Assembly: GCA_020746995.1 (NCBI GenBank)
Contig: JAGPXD010000007.1
Coordinates: 744,001 to 808,000 of the forward strand
Origin: Plectosphaerella cucumerina
Taxonomy: Eukaryota > Ascomycota > Sordariomycetes > Glomerellales > Plectosphaerellaceae
DNA: 64,000 nucleotides
Reading direction: 5' to 3'
Position 1 is the stretch's first letter, and every line of letters starts with the position of its first letter. The notes beneath the pieces are model-generated. The model saw only the letters and a list, made by a program, of their open reading frames with translations, was not told the DNA's origin and searched no databases. Below are positions 1 through 10,065 of the stretch, piece by piece. A program made the position numbers and the translations under genes.

Positions 1-285
1 TCAGCTTCGATTCATCACAGCCTGCATCAACATCCCGGGGCTGCCTCAATTGCTGAATTGCAACGCCAACCATTTACCATGACACAAGCACTAGAGCATA
101 ATTGTTATCCGAAATGTGGTTTTGATTTGGAGCGCCCGCCCGCTCAACCTATGCCTGCCAGTAATGCTATGCCCCTATTCTATGCCCACCCCAATGCCAT
201 TGACCAAACTCCCAGTCATGACCCAGAAAGAAGAAAATCAAAAGTAAAACAGTCCCGAAGAAGATGCAGCCGTCTGGCAACGCAC

Positions 286-846
286 TTAGAAGCCCGACAG
301 GGGGTTGGGGTTCGGGATGACGCTGCCACCCTGCTCGACAGGGGGAATGACAGAGATGGTCGTGTTGGCAGCCAGCTCGCGGTGAGCGCGAAGGCTGAAG
401 GCCTGGTTATCAAAGTTCTGGTTGATGACGCCGACCATGCCGTTTTGGCAATGGTTGCCGTTCTGCTGGGGGCAGTAGTACCAGATGGGGGTCGAGGGGT
501 CGGTGACCTCGATCTGGAAGACGTTGTCGGCCTGGCCCTCCTGGGTCATGAAGTTGAAGCCCGAGTAGAAGCCGCCGTCGAGAGGCTCGCAGGGCTTGGC
601 GAAGGAGGACTGGGCCACGGCGTGGTTGCGGGGGAGGAAGTGGAACTCGACGATGGAGCCCTTCTCAGCCACGACGTTGTCCGGGTCGAAGCGCAGGCCG
701 CCGAGGCCGGCGACGACGGTGTGGGTGATCTTCTTCTCGTCGGGCTGGGTCTGCGTGGGGTAGTCGTTGTTGGCGACGGGAGTGGGAATGGCAGAGACGC
801 CGGTGGCGGCGAGGAGGAGAGCGGCGGTGAAGGACTTGGCGAACAT
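286..846 (-). CDS. Secreted cupredoxin-like (extracellular serine-rich type) protein
   Basis: A 186-residue intronless protein. The first ~17 residues form a signal peptide (MFAKSFTAALLLAATGVSA), so it should be secreted. The body has the small blue-copper (cupredoxin) pattern of fungal extracellular serine-rich proteins: an early VVAG-LRFDP strand, FHFLPRNHAVAQSSF containing a candidate His ligand, and a later WYYCPQQNGNHCQNGM segment with the Cys-His-Met cluster that closes a type-1 copper site. Family knowledge: these proteins are cell-wall or secreted and often upregulated in infection; the electron partner is unknown. The open frame extends upstream to 990, but that part is low-complexity (a GGT/GAT microsatellite on the plus strand), so the start at 846 right before the signal peptide is preferred. 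Function in metal binding is inferred. Confidence 0.88.
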   Translation of the reverse strand: MFAKSFTAALLLAATGVSAIPTPVANNDYPTQTQPDEKKITHTVVAGLGGLRFDPDNVVAEKGSIVEFHFLPRNHAVAQSSFAKPCEPLDGGFYSGFNFMTQEGQADNVFQIEVTDPSTPIWYYCPQQNGNHCQNGMVGVINQNFDNQAFSLRAHRELAANTTISVIPPVEQGGSVIPNPNPLSGF

Positions 847-852
847 TTTGAT

Positions 853-877
853 GGTGGTGGTGGTGGTGGTGATGATG
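853..877. repeat. GGT/GAT trinucleotide microsatellite in the 5' leader of the cupredoxin-like gene
   Basis: A run of GGT units followed by GAT units lies immediately upstream of the start at 846. It would be transcribed in the 5' leader as a CA-rich tract. Confidence 0.8.
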
Positions 878-1631
878 AAGTGGGTGTAAGTGGAAGTGAG
901 ATGAGTGTAAGTCAGGTGGTGATTGAGTGTGAAGTTGAAGCTGTAGACTTTTGATCGTGTGACTGCGAGTGATGATGGACTAAAAATCATTCCAAACTCG
1001 AAAAACCAAGATGGTTATATACAAAACTTCGCAGCACCCATGCGCAGCCAGAGCCTCATCTCTCGTCACCCACACTGAAGCCATCACCACTCTAAATTTG
1101 GAAAAGCAGTGAGACCCGCCGACCCAGCTGCCCGAGTCCACGGATGTCATCCTGTCAGATCCCCTAGCGTGGCCCATCCGGCCAATAACCGCCGCCCGTT
1201 TCGCGGATCCCAGGACATCCGGCAGCGTGCTCAGCCCTATCGGGATCCCTGTGATTGGCCACTTCGACCGGCACGCTGACCTCCGTCCCCGGCCGCAGCT
1301 CCGCCCCCAGACTGCGCCTGCAGCGGCCAGCACACACGCTGGGGACCCGGCCCAACCGCCAAGCGCACACGCGCGGGAAATTTGATGTGGAATCCTTCGT
1401 CGCCGGGAAGCCTTCTTCCCTTCTGCACGCTTACCCATCTGCACGATCGCTGTCCGGGGCATCCTTGCGTGGGACGAGATGAACATGTTTTGTTTTAAGG
1501 CATTGTAGGACAGCTACGGACATTCGGACAACACCACCCGGCATGTACTTGATCCGGGCCTAGCCTGTCATCGTCATACCCAGCACCCTGAAGGCTATTT
1601 TGAGGCTCTTCAATGGAACGCCCCCCATTCT
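878..1631. other. Intergenic; upstream of the cupredoxin-like gene and downstream of an MFS gene
   Basis: No supported gene. A 168-codon open frame on the minus strand (980-1486) has Arg/Ser/Gly-rich composition without domain-like features and is not called. The stretch near 1240-1390 is GC-rich. Confidence 0.6.
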
Positions 1632-3666
1632 TCACAGCTTGTACTTGGCCTCGCCTTCGCCGCGCCTGCGCAGCCGACGGTTCAGGGCCCAGTACTGGAA
1701 GTTGGCGACTCCGGCGGCGGTCAGTGCAATGGTGACCAGGGCGATAATCACGCTCCATCCGGTCCGGTAGAGAGGAGCATCCTGCTGCTGGAAAAGCTGG
1801 CTGCCGACGATGCCGGATGTGTTGGCGGACATGATAAGGATGGCCATGGTGATGGAGCGCTCGCCAGCGGACTGGGCGTTGAGAGACATCCAGGAGCCGT
1901 TGACGGGGTCTGCTAGAGTAAGCACTTGACTTGAAGTGGCAGGGTAGAAGGTGGACTTACGCCAGGGGGCGGAGAAGGCAAAAGCCAGTGTGAGGAACGC
2001 GAATTTGAGGTTACCATTGGCATTGCCGACCAATACCCTGTTCGCAATCTGAAGAGTGGCACTGTTAGGCTGGCTGTTTATACGCGGAAATTGCTGGGTC
2101 TTCTCACCATGAAGCTGACGTAGAATAAGATGCCGAGGAAGACCAGAGGCCCACGTCGTCCCCAGCGATCCCTATGAACCTTGTTAGCAACGCTGACTCC
2201 GGCGCCATTCCTTCCACATTACTCACGCAAGGTATCCCCAGAGAAGATTGATGAACAGCAAGATCCATGCACCAATAGATGACATGGCATTGGACCGGAG
2301 TCTGTCAAAGCCGAAGCTGATGATAATGCTCGGGCCATACGAACCCAGCACCGCCACCGGCGCAAGACCGCAGATGGTGAGGATAATGTGGGGGATGAGT
2401 CTCCAGTTCGTTAGCTACACACGAAAAAGTTAGCATCCGAGCAATTCTAGACTTCCAAGTGCCATGGCCACGTACCGCATCCTTGAGCTCCGTCCGGCTG
2501 ACGTGTGTCTTGGCATGGATCTTGGAAGGATCATCCCGCAAGACGCGGGCAGTCAGGATCTGCGACTCGCGCTCGGTGATGAAGCGGTAGCCCAGGAGAG
2601 AGACGGGGTTGCTGGTGGAGCGGGGGAAGAGGGCAATGAAGACGATGCCCACAGCGATGGTGAAGACTCCCTCGATCTGGTACTGTCAGTGATGTTTGGA
2701 GAGGGGAGGACGTGTTGCCTTACAATAAACAGCCACTGCCATCCGGCGAGACCCTTGACACCCCTCATGTGCAGGCTGTGCAGTGTTAGCTCGACCCGAG
2801 GGGAGTCTGCTTGGATGATCTTACATTCCGTAGGCGATCAGGCCTGAGGTCGCACTGGCGGTCATGTTGCCGACAAAGTACCACGAGAAGCGCTTACTCG
2901 TCTCTGCCTGAGTGTACCATCTCGTGATGGTGTAAAGACCGGCGGGGATGAAGCCCGACTCGAAAGCACTGAGCACGTCAGCAAGTTTTCTGACCTTGTC
3001 ATCCGGACAAAACTCACCCAAGAAGGAAACGGGTGGCAAGGAAGGCACCAACACCCTTCTGCCACGCCTGGAACGTTGCGACCAAGCCCCTACTCGGAGT
3101 TAGCCATGGTCTGGAGACTATTTCTGGGTGGCAGCATACCATGCCACGATCTGCGAACCGATCCAGATGGCGGGCCCGACACGGTACAGCACAATGTTGC
3201 TGGGGATCTGCAAGCCCGTCAGTCCTCTGACTCTGGGTAGGGCTTGGGTCAGCTCACCTCGAACAGAACGATGCCGAGTGACAGTAGCTGCTGCCCAATG
3301 TTGAACTGATTCTGCGTGATGCCGACATCCCGGAAGAAAAAATCAGTCAGAGCATTGCCACTAAGCTCTCGGTCAGTCAAAGCATCGTCGAAGATGGCAT
3401 GTGTCTGCTCACATGTTTCCTCTATCGAGCTGCAGGGCGAAGAATCCCAGCATCAGGAGCGGCAAAACGACAGAGTCGACCCTTTCCAATCGTCAGCAAT
3501 CCTGCACCTCCAACCGAAAGCAACCACCTTACTTGCGACGAGCCCTATCCTCCTCCTCCTTCGTCCACTCAAACGGCGTCACGGCCCCATGGCTGTCCCC
3601 GTCGCTCGACGTGCCCGTGACGTTGACGAGGCCCGCCTCCTTGTCGGTGAATTCCCTGTCGGACAT
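1632..3666 (-). CDS. MFS transporter, Dal5/TNA1-like anion:cation symporter family
   Basis: A membrane transporter split by about ten short introns. The first exon encodes a cytosolic acidic N-terminus (MSDREFTDKEAGLV..., ending in RARRK). It is followed by LDRGN in the first TM loop (family consensus LDR.N), TFQAW near TM4, and FIPAGLYTITRWYT, the conserved loop of the allantoate/nicotinate permease family. The last exons carry NGSWMSLNAQSAGERS and ANTSGIVGSQLF, typical of the second half of this family. Members carry organic anions such as allantoate, nicotinate, pantothenate, sulfonates and cysteate across the plasma membrane. The stop is at 1632-1634. The gene is divergent from a TauD-type dioxygenase at 4527, which suggests a sulfonate-like substrate (inference). 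Confidence 0.85.
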
Positions 3667-4526
3667 GGTAGAGGATCGCTGGCTCGGATGATGCACGATT
3701 TGCTCGATGATCCGGCCAAACATCAAAAGATCTTCGCGGCAGCCTACCCGGTATATATCATACCCTCCCCGGCGCACATTTTCCCCTCCAAAGGCCAGCC
3801 CACACGCAGGGGCGCGACGAAGCCGATAGCGCTGCCATCTAGGCCGTCGGCCACCTCCCCAAGAAAGACCCCACATCCCGGCGTCCTCGTCAATCGTCGG
3901 TATTGAAGAGATTCGCTACGAGAGCATGGTGAGCGAGAAGTGGACATCCGGGCCCCGGCATGCAGGGCTCTGCGAGGCGTAGCGCGGTTTGATGCCATCG
4001 CAACGGCATCTTGCGCCATCCCAGCCCACCCAAAAAGCCGGGCCTCGACAGCAAAAGACCAAAGATCCCGCGTCCCACGAATGAAATGAGAGATCTCCCC
4101 ATGGCGACACATTTCATCAGAGGGGCTATCGTTACTCGGCATGAAGCCAGCCCCAAGACGGTGCTGAGCTCGGCCTCGCGGATTCCGTGGGGGGACGTTC
4201 GAGCCTCTGATCGTCTCCCTCGGTGTTGCCAATGATGATCGTCGCGACGTGGCCGGGGGCGAATAAGAGGCAGCATGATCCTAATCCTCATTGACCGTGA
4301 AGATCGCGCAATGATGGTTCCTCATGCGATCGTGCGCCTCGCGGTGATTGCGTGACACCGAGGCACACCTCCTGTGGCCGATGTCGCCCAGCCGCAGGTC
4401 GAGATGGGCAGAAAAGAAGAAAACGAGAGCATCTGCAGACATGTGGTTGCTCGTAGCTGAAGGGAACATTTGAGACATTTGGACTCGTCAGCTCACGCTT
4501 CTTCCAACACTGCCAACCATTTGATC
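3667..4526. promoter_or_regulatory. Divergent intergenic region between the MFS gene and the TauD-type dioxygenase
   Basis: 860 bp separate two divergent start codons, so both promoters must lie here. Several open frames cross it on both strands, but none looks like a protein family. No clear operator was recognised. Confidence 0.5.
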
Positions 4527-5764
4527 ATGGCTCACCTCGAGGCCCGCAAGCACGTCAACCCCGACTCGGGCTTTCCCGTTGTCTTGCACCCAGCATTCAA
4601 CCCGAAAGTCAAAAACCATGTCCCTCCAGAGCCGGTGAGGGAGCAGTTCTTCCCCGAGAAAGATCGCGCCCTCTTCGCCGACCCAGAGAAGAAGGCGCTG
4701 TTCTCCGTGGCCAAGCGTGTCGACCTGACAGAGTCCGTCGGCACCGTCCTGGAGAACGTCCAGCTCTCCCAGCTCAACCCCGAGCAACTCGATGAGCTCG
4801 CTCTCTTGGTCACCGAGCGCGGCGTCGTTTTCTTTCGCGACCAGGACCTCACCACCGAAGGGCAAGTCAAACTCTTCGAGCACTATGGCGTGCTCGACAG
4901 ACACCCTGCACAGAAGGACGTCAAGCACGTTGTCATCAAGGGCAGCACGGTTGACCACCGCGAGGTCCTGACGTACACGCCATGGCCCAGCGGAGACTTC
5001 CATGCCGACACGTCCTTTGAGATCAACCCCCCGTCGTATTCTCTCCTGAGGATGGAGGAGCATCCGGCCGTCGGCGGCGACACGGCGTGGATCTCGCAGT
5101 ACGGGCTGTACGATGCCCTAAGCGACGCGTACAAGAGGTTCGTTGACGGATTGCACGCCGTTCATACATCTCGTCTGCAGTACGACACGATCCTCGACCT
5201 GTGGGGGGTTGGGCCGAACCGTCCGCCCATCGACAGCCACCATCCTGCCGTACGGACGCACCCGGTGACGGGGCTGAAAGCGCTGAACGTCAACCCGGGC
5301 TTCGTGACTGGGTTTGCGGAGCTCAAGAAGGTCGAGTCTGACAAGTTGCTTGACTTCTTCGCCTATCACATCCACTCGGCTGATGACCACTACGTGAGAT
5401 GGAAATGGGAGGTCGGCAGCGTGGCGATGTGGGATAACAGGTGAGTAGGTCAACTGCTAATCGTGAAGTCGGTCTGACGAGAGTAGATGCTCCATCCACC
5501 GTGTGATCCCCGGGACCTACAAGGAGCCTCGGCGGGGCATTCGGACCACCGTTTTTGGAGAGAAGCGTGAGTTTCAAAACGGCCGACTACACGAGATTGT
5601 CAGCTAAGCATTCCACAGCATACTTTGACCCGGCGAGCGAGAGTCGCAACGAGAGGGCTGCGCGCCTGCAGCGAGAGGACGAGGCCAGGAAGATCGTGGG
5701 GGATCCGGCAGAGGTCAAGCCCAGCGAACCTGAGAAGGCACCTCAGGTGGATATCTCCGCCTAG
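4527..5764 (+). CDS. TauD/TfdA-family Fe(II)/2-oxoglutarate dioxygenase
   Basis: Exons 4527-5440, 5487-5566 and 5619-5764 give about 379 residues. The iron site is visible: FHADTSFE supplies the HxD pair (His159, Asp161), and the distal His lies in DNRCSIHRV, created by the first splice. RRGIRTT just after it supplies the Arg that binds 2-oxoglutarate. WPSGDFHADTSFEINPPSYS and GGDTAWISQY are hallmarks of the TauD fold. Fungal members oxidise taurine and other sulfonates, aryloxyalkanoates or related acids; the substrate here cannot be read. The start at 4527 is preferred over the upstream in-frame codon because MAHLEARKHVNP begins the conserved part. The divergent Dal5-type transporter suggests a linked uptake and oxidation pair. 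Confidence 0.92.
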
Positions 5765-5990
5765 GTAGCCCGCGAGCGATGGCGCTGAAGGGACAGCAAG
5801 CACTCCTGTGCAAATGTGATCTGGGGTTTCTGTACATGTTCTGGATAATGACAAAGCGCATTGATTTCCGTTTCCCCTCGTCTCGTCGCCGCTGCGACTG
5901 AACCCGACCTGACAAAAAAGACAAACCTGCCCGCTGCTCATCCCGAGCTCCCTGGTGTTACATGGACGTTGAAAATAGTATGTTCAGTCC

Positions 5991-6670
5991 CTACTGGCCG
6001 TAGGTCGAGGGGGCCAGACTAAGGTCCACCTCGAGCTCGTCAAGCAGGACCTCGTCGAGCGTGGAGCCGTCGCGGAGGTAGATCCAGTTGCCGGCGCCGG
6101 TGCCCTCCTTCTCGGCCTGGCCTTCGCCGAGGATGACCCAGTCGTAGCGTTTCGGGCCGGAGATGGGCGAGGAGAGCCAAATCTGCTTGTTGGGGGGCTG
6201 CTTGTTGACGACGTAGATGCCCTTGTCGGGGGTCGTGATGGTGAGGACGCCGGCCTGTTTGTGCCGAGTTAGTCAGGGGTTATTGCCTTTGGGGCCTGAA
6301 GGTGACTCACGGAGAACTCAATGTCCCAGCCCTCTCTCTTCTCCTGGGCCTCCTCGAGCCTGGCAACAACGATGTCGAGGTACTGGTCGGCCAGGTCGTG
6401 GTATTCGCTGTCGGAGAGCTCGGCGACGCTCATGGTGGCGGGGTCTGTCGAGATCTCGGTGGTCTTGCCGTGGGGATCGTCGGTGTCGGGCATGATGCCG
6501 CGGTTGGCATTGGCAGAGGTCGTGAACAGCTTCCTCGACGAGGCGATTGAGCTTGCGCGAACGGATTGGTGGGCGAGTGCGGGGACGATCATGCGACGAG
6601 CAGCTGTCGAGCTCTGGAGGCTGCGGGACGTCGCAGTCCTGGCGAGCTTCATCAGGCTGGATCGGGACAT
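5991..6670 (-). CDS. YFH1: Frataxin, mitochondrial iron chaperone
   Basis: Two exons (6670-6311 and 6254-5991) encode about 207 residues. The N-terminus is rich in Arg/Ser/Thr (MSRSSLMKLARTATSRSLQS), a mitochondrial presequence. The mature domain has the acidic iron-binding helix (SEYHDLADQYLDIVVARLEE) and the near-invariant NKQPPNKQIWLSSPISGPKR segment. The splice rejoins DIEFS to AGVLTIT, the first beta strand. Frataxin works in the matrix with the cysteine desulfurase-scaffold complex in Fe-S cluster assembly. It is transcribed divergently from the AP-3 sigma gene. Identification is essentially certain from the central motif. Confidence 0.97.
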
Positions 6671-7090
6671 GGTGGGCTGAACTGCGCGGCGCGAAGCGAA
6701 GGTTTGTGTGACGCAGGGCGAAAGATGGTCGGGATCTGTTTGACGGAAAGGATTGACGGAGTTGTGAAGGTGTCAAAGGGCAAGGGGATTGCGTTGTGAT
6801 TCCGAGGCGGAAGACGGGAGTGATGCATGCGGGTTCCCCACACTGGGAAGCTGCCGAAGCTCAGGTCAAGCTTGGCAGGCGGCATTGGAAGCTTGCGGGC
6901 TGCGCAGGTGGTCCGAGCGTCATGAGGTCATGTGTCAGCGCGCGATCCCGAGCGCGCATTACGGAAATCACCCCGCCAAAAGGCCAGGCGAACTCGAAGA
7001 GCTCCTCCTCGAGCGCGTCCGACCGATCGACCGTCCGACGCAGCGAACCGAAACCTCGACGACCGGGATGACAGCCGAAAGAGTTCAACG
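6671..7090. promoter_or_regulatory. Divergent intergenic region between frataxin and AP-3 sigma genes
   Basis: 420 bp shared by two housekeeping genes on opposite strands. It contains TGACGCAGG and TGATGCATG-like runs but nothing that can be assigned with confidence. Confidence 0.5.
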
Positions 7091-7719
7091 ATGATCAACG
7101 CATTTCTGGTCTTCAACGGCCAGGGCCAGCCACGGCTGACCAAGTTCTACACACAGCTAGTACGCCACCACCGCCAGATCGAACCTCTCAACCGCCAGCC
7201 GCTGACTTTGCGCCTTCGCAGGAAACGAGCATACAGCAGCGCCTGATTTCCGAAATCTTCACCCTCGTGTCGAACCGGCCGGCCGGCTCGTGCAACTTCC
7301 TCCCCCTCCCGCCCCTCCTCGCCGCCTCGGGCACCTCGCACTCCCAGTCGGAAGAACAGAACGACGTCCCCTCCCTCGTTACGTACAGGAACTACGCGAC
7401 GCTCTACTTCATCATCATCTCCACCTCGACAGAGTCGCCCCTGGCCCTGATCGACCTGATACAAGTCTACGTCGAGTCGCTCGACAAGCTCTTCGAGAAC
7501 GTCTGCGAGCTGGACCTCATCTTCAACTTTGAGTCGCTCCACGCCGCGCTGGCGGAGATGATTGTCGGAGGCGTTGTGGTCGAGACGAACCTTGACCGTA
7601 TCGTCGCTGGCGTCAGGGCGCAAGGCACTGTGGCCAAGAGGCCCGTCAACGAGGGGCGGGGGTCTTCACTGGGTTCTGGCATGGGCCTCGGCGGCAACTT
7701 TGTCTGGCACGGGAGGTAG
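7091..7719 (+). CDS. APS3: AP-3 adaptor complex subunit sigma
   Basis: Exons 7091-7159 and 7222-7719 give 188 residues. The first exon encodes MINAFLVFNGQGQPRLTKFY, the start of clathrin-adaptor small chains. The splice joins ...YTQL to ETSIQQRLISEIFTLVSNR, and later YRNYATLYFIIISTSTESPL, LIQVYVESLDKLFENVCELD and ALAEMIVGGVVVETNLD complete the longin-like domain. The CNFL element and length point to sigma-3 rather than sigma-1 or -2. The AP-3 complex sorts cargo from late Golgi or endosomes to the vacuole. The C-terminus has a fungal Gly/Ser-rich extension ending in FVWHGR. Confidence 0.93.
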
Positions 7720-7882
7720 GATTCCCACGTCTCAGATTCGAGTTGGGAGCTGGAGTGAGCGGGCATTTGCGCCGCCAGACCAGAAGAATATTGTACATGT
7801 TGTTCGCGCCTCCAATGAGGTCGACGGGTATGAATTCGAGATGCCATGAACGCCAACGTTTTGATGCCTGTCCATAATCGTA

Positions 7883-8382
7883 TCACTTCGACGGGGTTGC
7901 CGCGCTGGGCTTGGGTTGTTCAGGTCTCGGCTCGGGCTCGGTGCCGATGATGCTTTTGAACTTGTCGGCTATCTAAGAGGGAGTTAGGTCTGCAGAACCA
8001 AGTGAGGGCTGGGCATCTTACCGCGTCCACAGGCCGGTACGGTCGGCCGAAGAACTCGAATTCGTGGAAGCACATGTAGATGACGACAACTATTCCAGGT
8101 CAGCCAGGAGTCCAGGTCAGCCAGGAGTCCAGGTCTCCCATAGAAGGAGAGCGCCGTACTTGTGATGGAAGTATACTGCGTCAGCTTGACGGCCTTGTCC
8201 CACCGCGGTCGCGCGGCCTTCAGCGCAAGCCTCCTCTTGTATTTCTTCTCGAATCGGAACTGCGACTGCGGCGGCAGCTTGGTGAAGTCGGGCGGCCAGA
8301 CCTTGCGGAGCGGGTAGGGGCTCTCGACATGTGCGAGGTGGTCCGAGGACTGCTCGGCCAGGCGACGTAGCGTTGCGAACAT
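7883..8382 (-). CDS. Small fungal single-pass membrane protein, probably mitochondrial; unknown function
   Basis: Three exons (8382-8160, 8089-8022, 7972-7883) give 126 residues. The N-terminus (MFATLRRLAEQSSDHLAHVE) is an amphipathic basic helix that could act as a mitochondrial leader. A very basic segment follows (RFEKKYKRRLALKAARPRW), then one membrane span (QYTSITIVVIYMCFHEFEFF) assembled across intron 1, and a short Pro/Glu-rich tail. I do not recognise a named family. The pattern (basic matrix-facing part, one TM, short tail) resembles small inner-membrane factors, but this is inference only. The splice model keeps one frame throughout. Confidence 0.75.
8094..8132. repeat. Tandem repeat inside an intron of the small membrane protein gene
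   Basis: A 17-bp unit (GGTCAGCCAGGAGTCCA) occurs twice head to tail followed by a partial third copy, inside the first intron (8090-8159). Confidence 0.8.
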
Positions 8383-8887
8383 GGTGGAGGCTGTAGGAAT
8401 TGATGCGCCTGGAGTTTGGTGATGACCTCCCGTCGAAAGCAGGCGGACTTGACGGCCAATCGAGAAATGCGACCTCGCCGCGCCGATGGTCCGTGCGCTG
8501 TCAGTTTACAGCACGCTTCTTGGGCCCCATATTTCTAGCGTGGGCGCCCAGTGCATCTTAAGGGGCCGCCTGGGTTATCACCATCCGCAGGATTCAACCA
8601 AAACTTGTCCAGCGTTGCCTCTCCAAAAGGCCTTTTGATTGGTGGCAGAGAAACATCAGCCCATTCTAATCGCCGTAAATATGTACATGCAGGACTCTCT
8701 TGGCGTCACAATTCTGCCAACGGCGGCAGGTGCTTCGGAAGCGGGGTTGCGAGCCATGACATGCGTCACGCCGTGAACGCAGACATCCTCTACACCTTCA
8801 TGCCTTGAGTTCAAGCGATCCCATCATCAATGTCCATCCATCCCCTAAATCTCATTGAACAAAGGATCTCCTCGTTCACTAAGCAAC
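8383..8887. promoter_or_regulatory. Divergent intergenic region
   Basis: About 505 bp between the small membrane protein gene (minus) and the gluconokinase-like gene (plus). No gene or clear element was seen. Confidence 0.5.
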
Positions 8888-9754
8888 ATGACCGACCAAC
8901 CAGCCCGTCCACAGACCCCCCAACCGAGGCTCCATCGCCTTCCCGACAAACGGGAACCAACATCAGAACCCACCCGCTTCTCTCGATACATCGTCATTCT
9001 CAGCGCATCTACAGCATTTGCCGGCAAGGTCCAAATCGCCAAATCAGTCGCTGATGCGTTATCTTGCCCGTTGTACCAGGGCGACAGCCTGCACGAGACT
9101 TGCGCCAAAGCCGCAAGCGTGGTGACCCTAGATCCGGGAAACGACACGACTCCAGGACGCAACGAGACGAGATATCAGCGCATGTGGCTTTCTAAGATGA
9201 CGAGGACAGGCCTCTTGTTCCCTGAGGCATCGCAGCCAGCTTCTCTGGGCTTCACTGGGTTCGGGGGAGCAGCATCGACATCCACCAGCCGTCGAGGATC
9301 TGACAGCTCTATCGGATCCGTGTCAACTTCTGCGGATTCGACTACTTTGGCGTCCAGTCCCGCCAGCAGCTTCATGTCCCCCCCTGCTATTGCGAAGCCC
9401 TACGTGAACAAGCCGCCAGCAATGTCTTTTCAGAGTCGGCAGTCGTCAGAGGACAACCGCTTGGTACTGGTCGTCACCCACCCCAAGTTGGACGACTGGC
9501 ACAGGAGCTGCATCCAGAACACGCTCGGCGACTATGAAACTGGGGTCATCTTTGTGCCTCTTGACGAAGATGACGACCTGCCTGTGCTGAAACCTCTGGA
9601 TCCAACCACCATCATGAGTTTTGATCAGTTGAGCCAAGTCCACAGAGGCGAGAGTGCCACGTTCACCCTGAGAGTTGAGACCGACGGGACGGTCAAGGAG
9701 ATCATCTACCAGATTGTTCTCGAGATCAATGAGTTTCTGTGTACCTCTACCTAG
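8888..9754 (+). CDS. Degenerate gluconokinase/P-loop-like protein with disordered insert
   Basis: 288 residues, no intron. After a Pro-rich start, YIVILSASTAFAGKVQIAKS followed by LSCPLYQGDSLHE and RYQRMWLSKM aligns in order with the gluconate-kinase fold (Walker A loop, then the GD-x-LH substrate motif, then the W-L segment). The Walker A loop is damaged: the first Gly is Ser41 and the Ser/Thr after Lys47 is Val48. A Ser/Thr-rich, probably disordered stretch of about 70 residues follows (SSIGSVSTSADSTTLASSPA). The C-terminal part regains order (LVVTHPKLDDWHR ... GVIFVPLDEDDDLP ... TFTLRVETDGTVKE). It probably does not phosphorylate gluconate. An in-frame start at 8855 is possible but less likely. 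The family relation is by eye. Confidence 0.7.
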   Translation: MTDQPARPQTPQPRLHRLPDKREPTSEPTRFSRYIVILSASTAFAGKVQIAKSVADALSCPLYQGDSLHETCAKAASVVTLDPGNDTTPGRNETRYQRMWLSKMTRTGLLFPEASQPASLGFTGFGGAASTSTSRRGSDSSIGSVSTSADSTTLASSPASSFMSPPAIAKPYVNKPPAMSFQSRQSSEDNRLVLVVTHPKLDDWHRSCIQNTLGDYETGVIFVPLDEDDDLPVLKPLDPTTIMSFDQLSQVHRGESATFTLRVETDGTVKEIIYQIVLEINEFLCTST

Positions 9755-10065
9755 ACGTCTGCAAGATTACGGGGCCTCAACGAGATGGGGTTCTCCCTTA
9801 GAAGAGTTACATCCTCACTGACAGCACATGACATGCCTTACTGGTGCTCTTTTCAAGCCGTCTTATTGGTTGAGGGGAACAGTCAGGAGTTTTCATCACT
9901 TGCTCAATCTTTGGCATGAAAAGCATAATGAACCTCTAGTCATAAGCAAGTAGCAATCTTCTAGGTTCGCGAAGCAAATCATCCTATCCAAGCGCCGCCG
10001 CTCTGGCACCAACACTCTATTGCCCCATTCGACTCCGAACCCGTAGCAGAAAGAACATTGCTGCC
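9755..10065. other. Convergent 3' intergenic region
   Basis: 311 bp between two converging stop codons. It holds the 3' untranslated regions; nothing else was recognised. Confidence 0.5.

Noticed and set aside
58..954. 298-codon open frame on the plus strand
   Set aside because: It lies antisense to the cupredoxin-like gene; its Gly/Val/Glu-rich repeats (including poly-Gly) are the shadow of the real reading frame and the microsatellite.
980..1486. 168-codon open frame, minus strand, intergenic
   Set aside because: Arg/Ser/Gly/Ala-rich composition with no domain, and another open frame covers the same bases; no splice or start context supports it.
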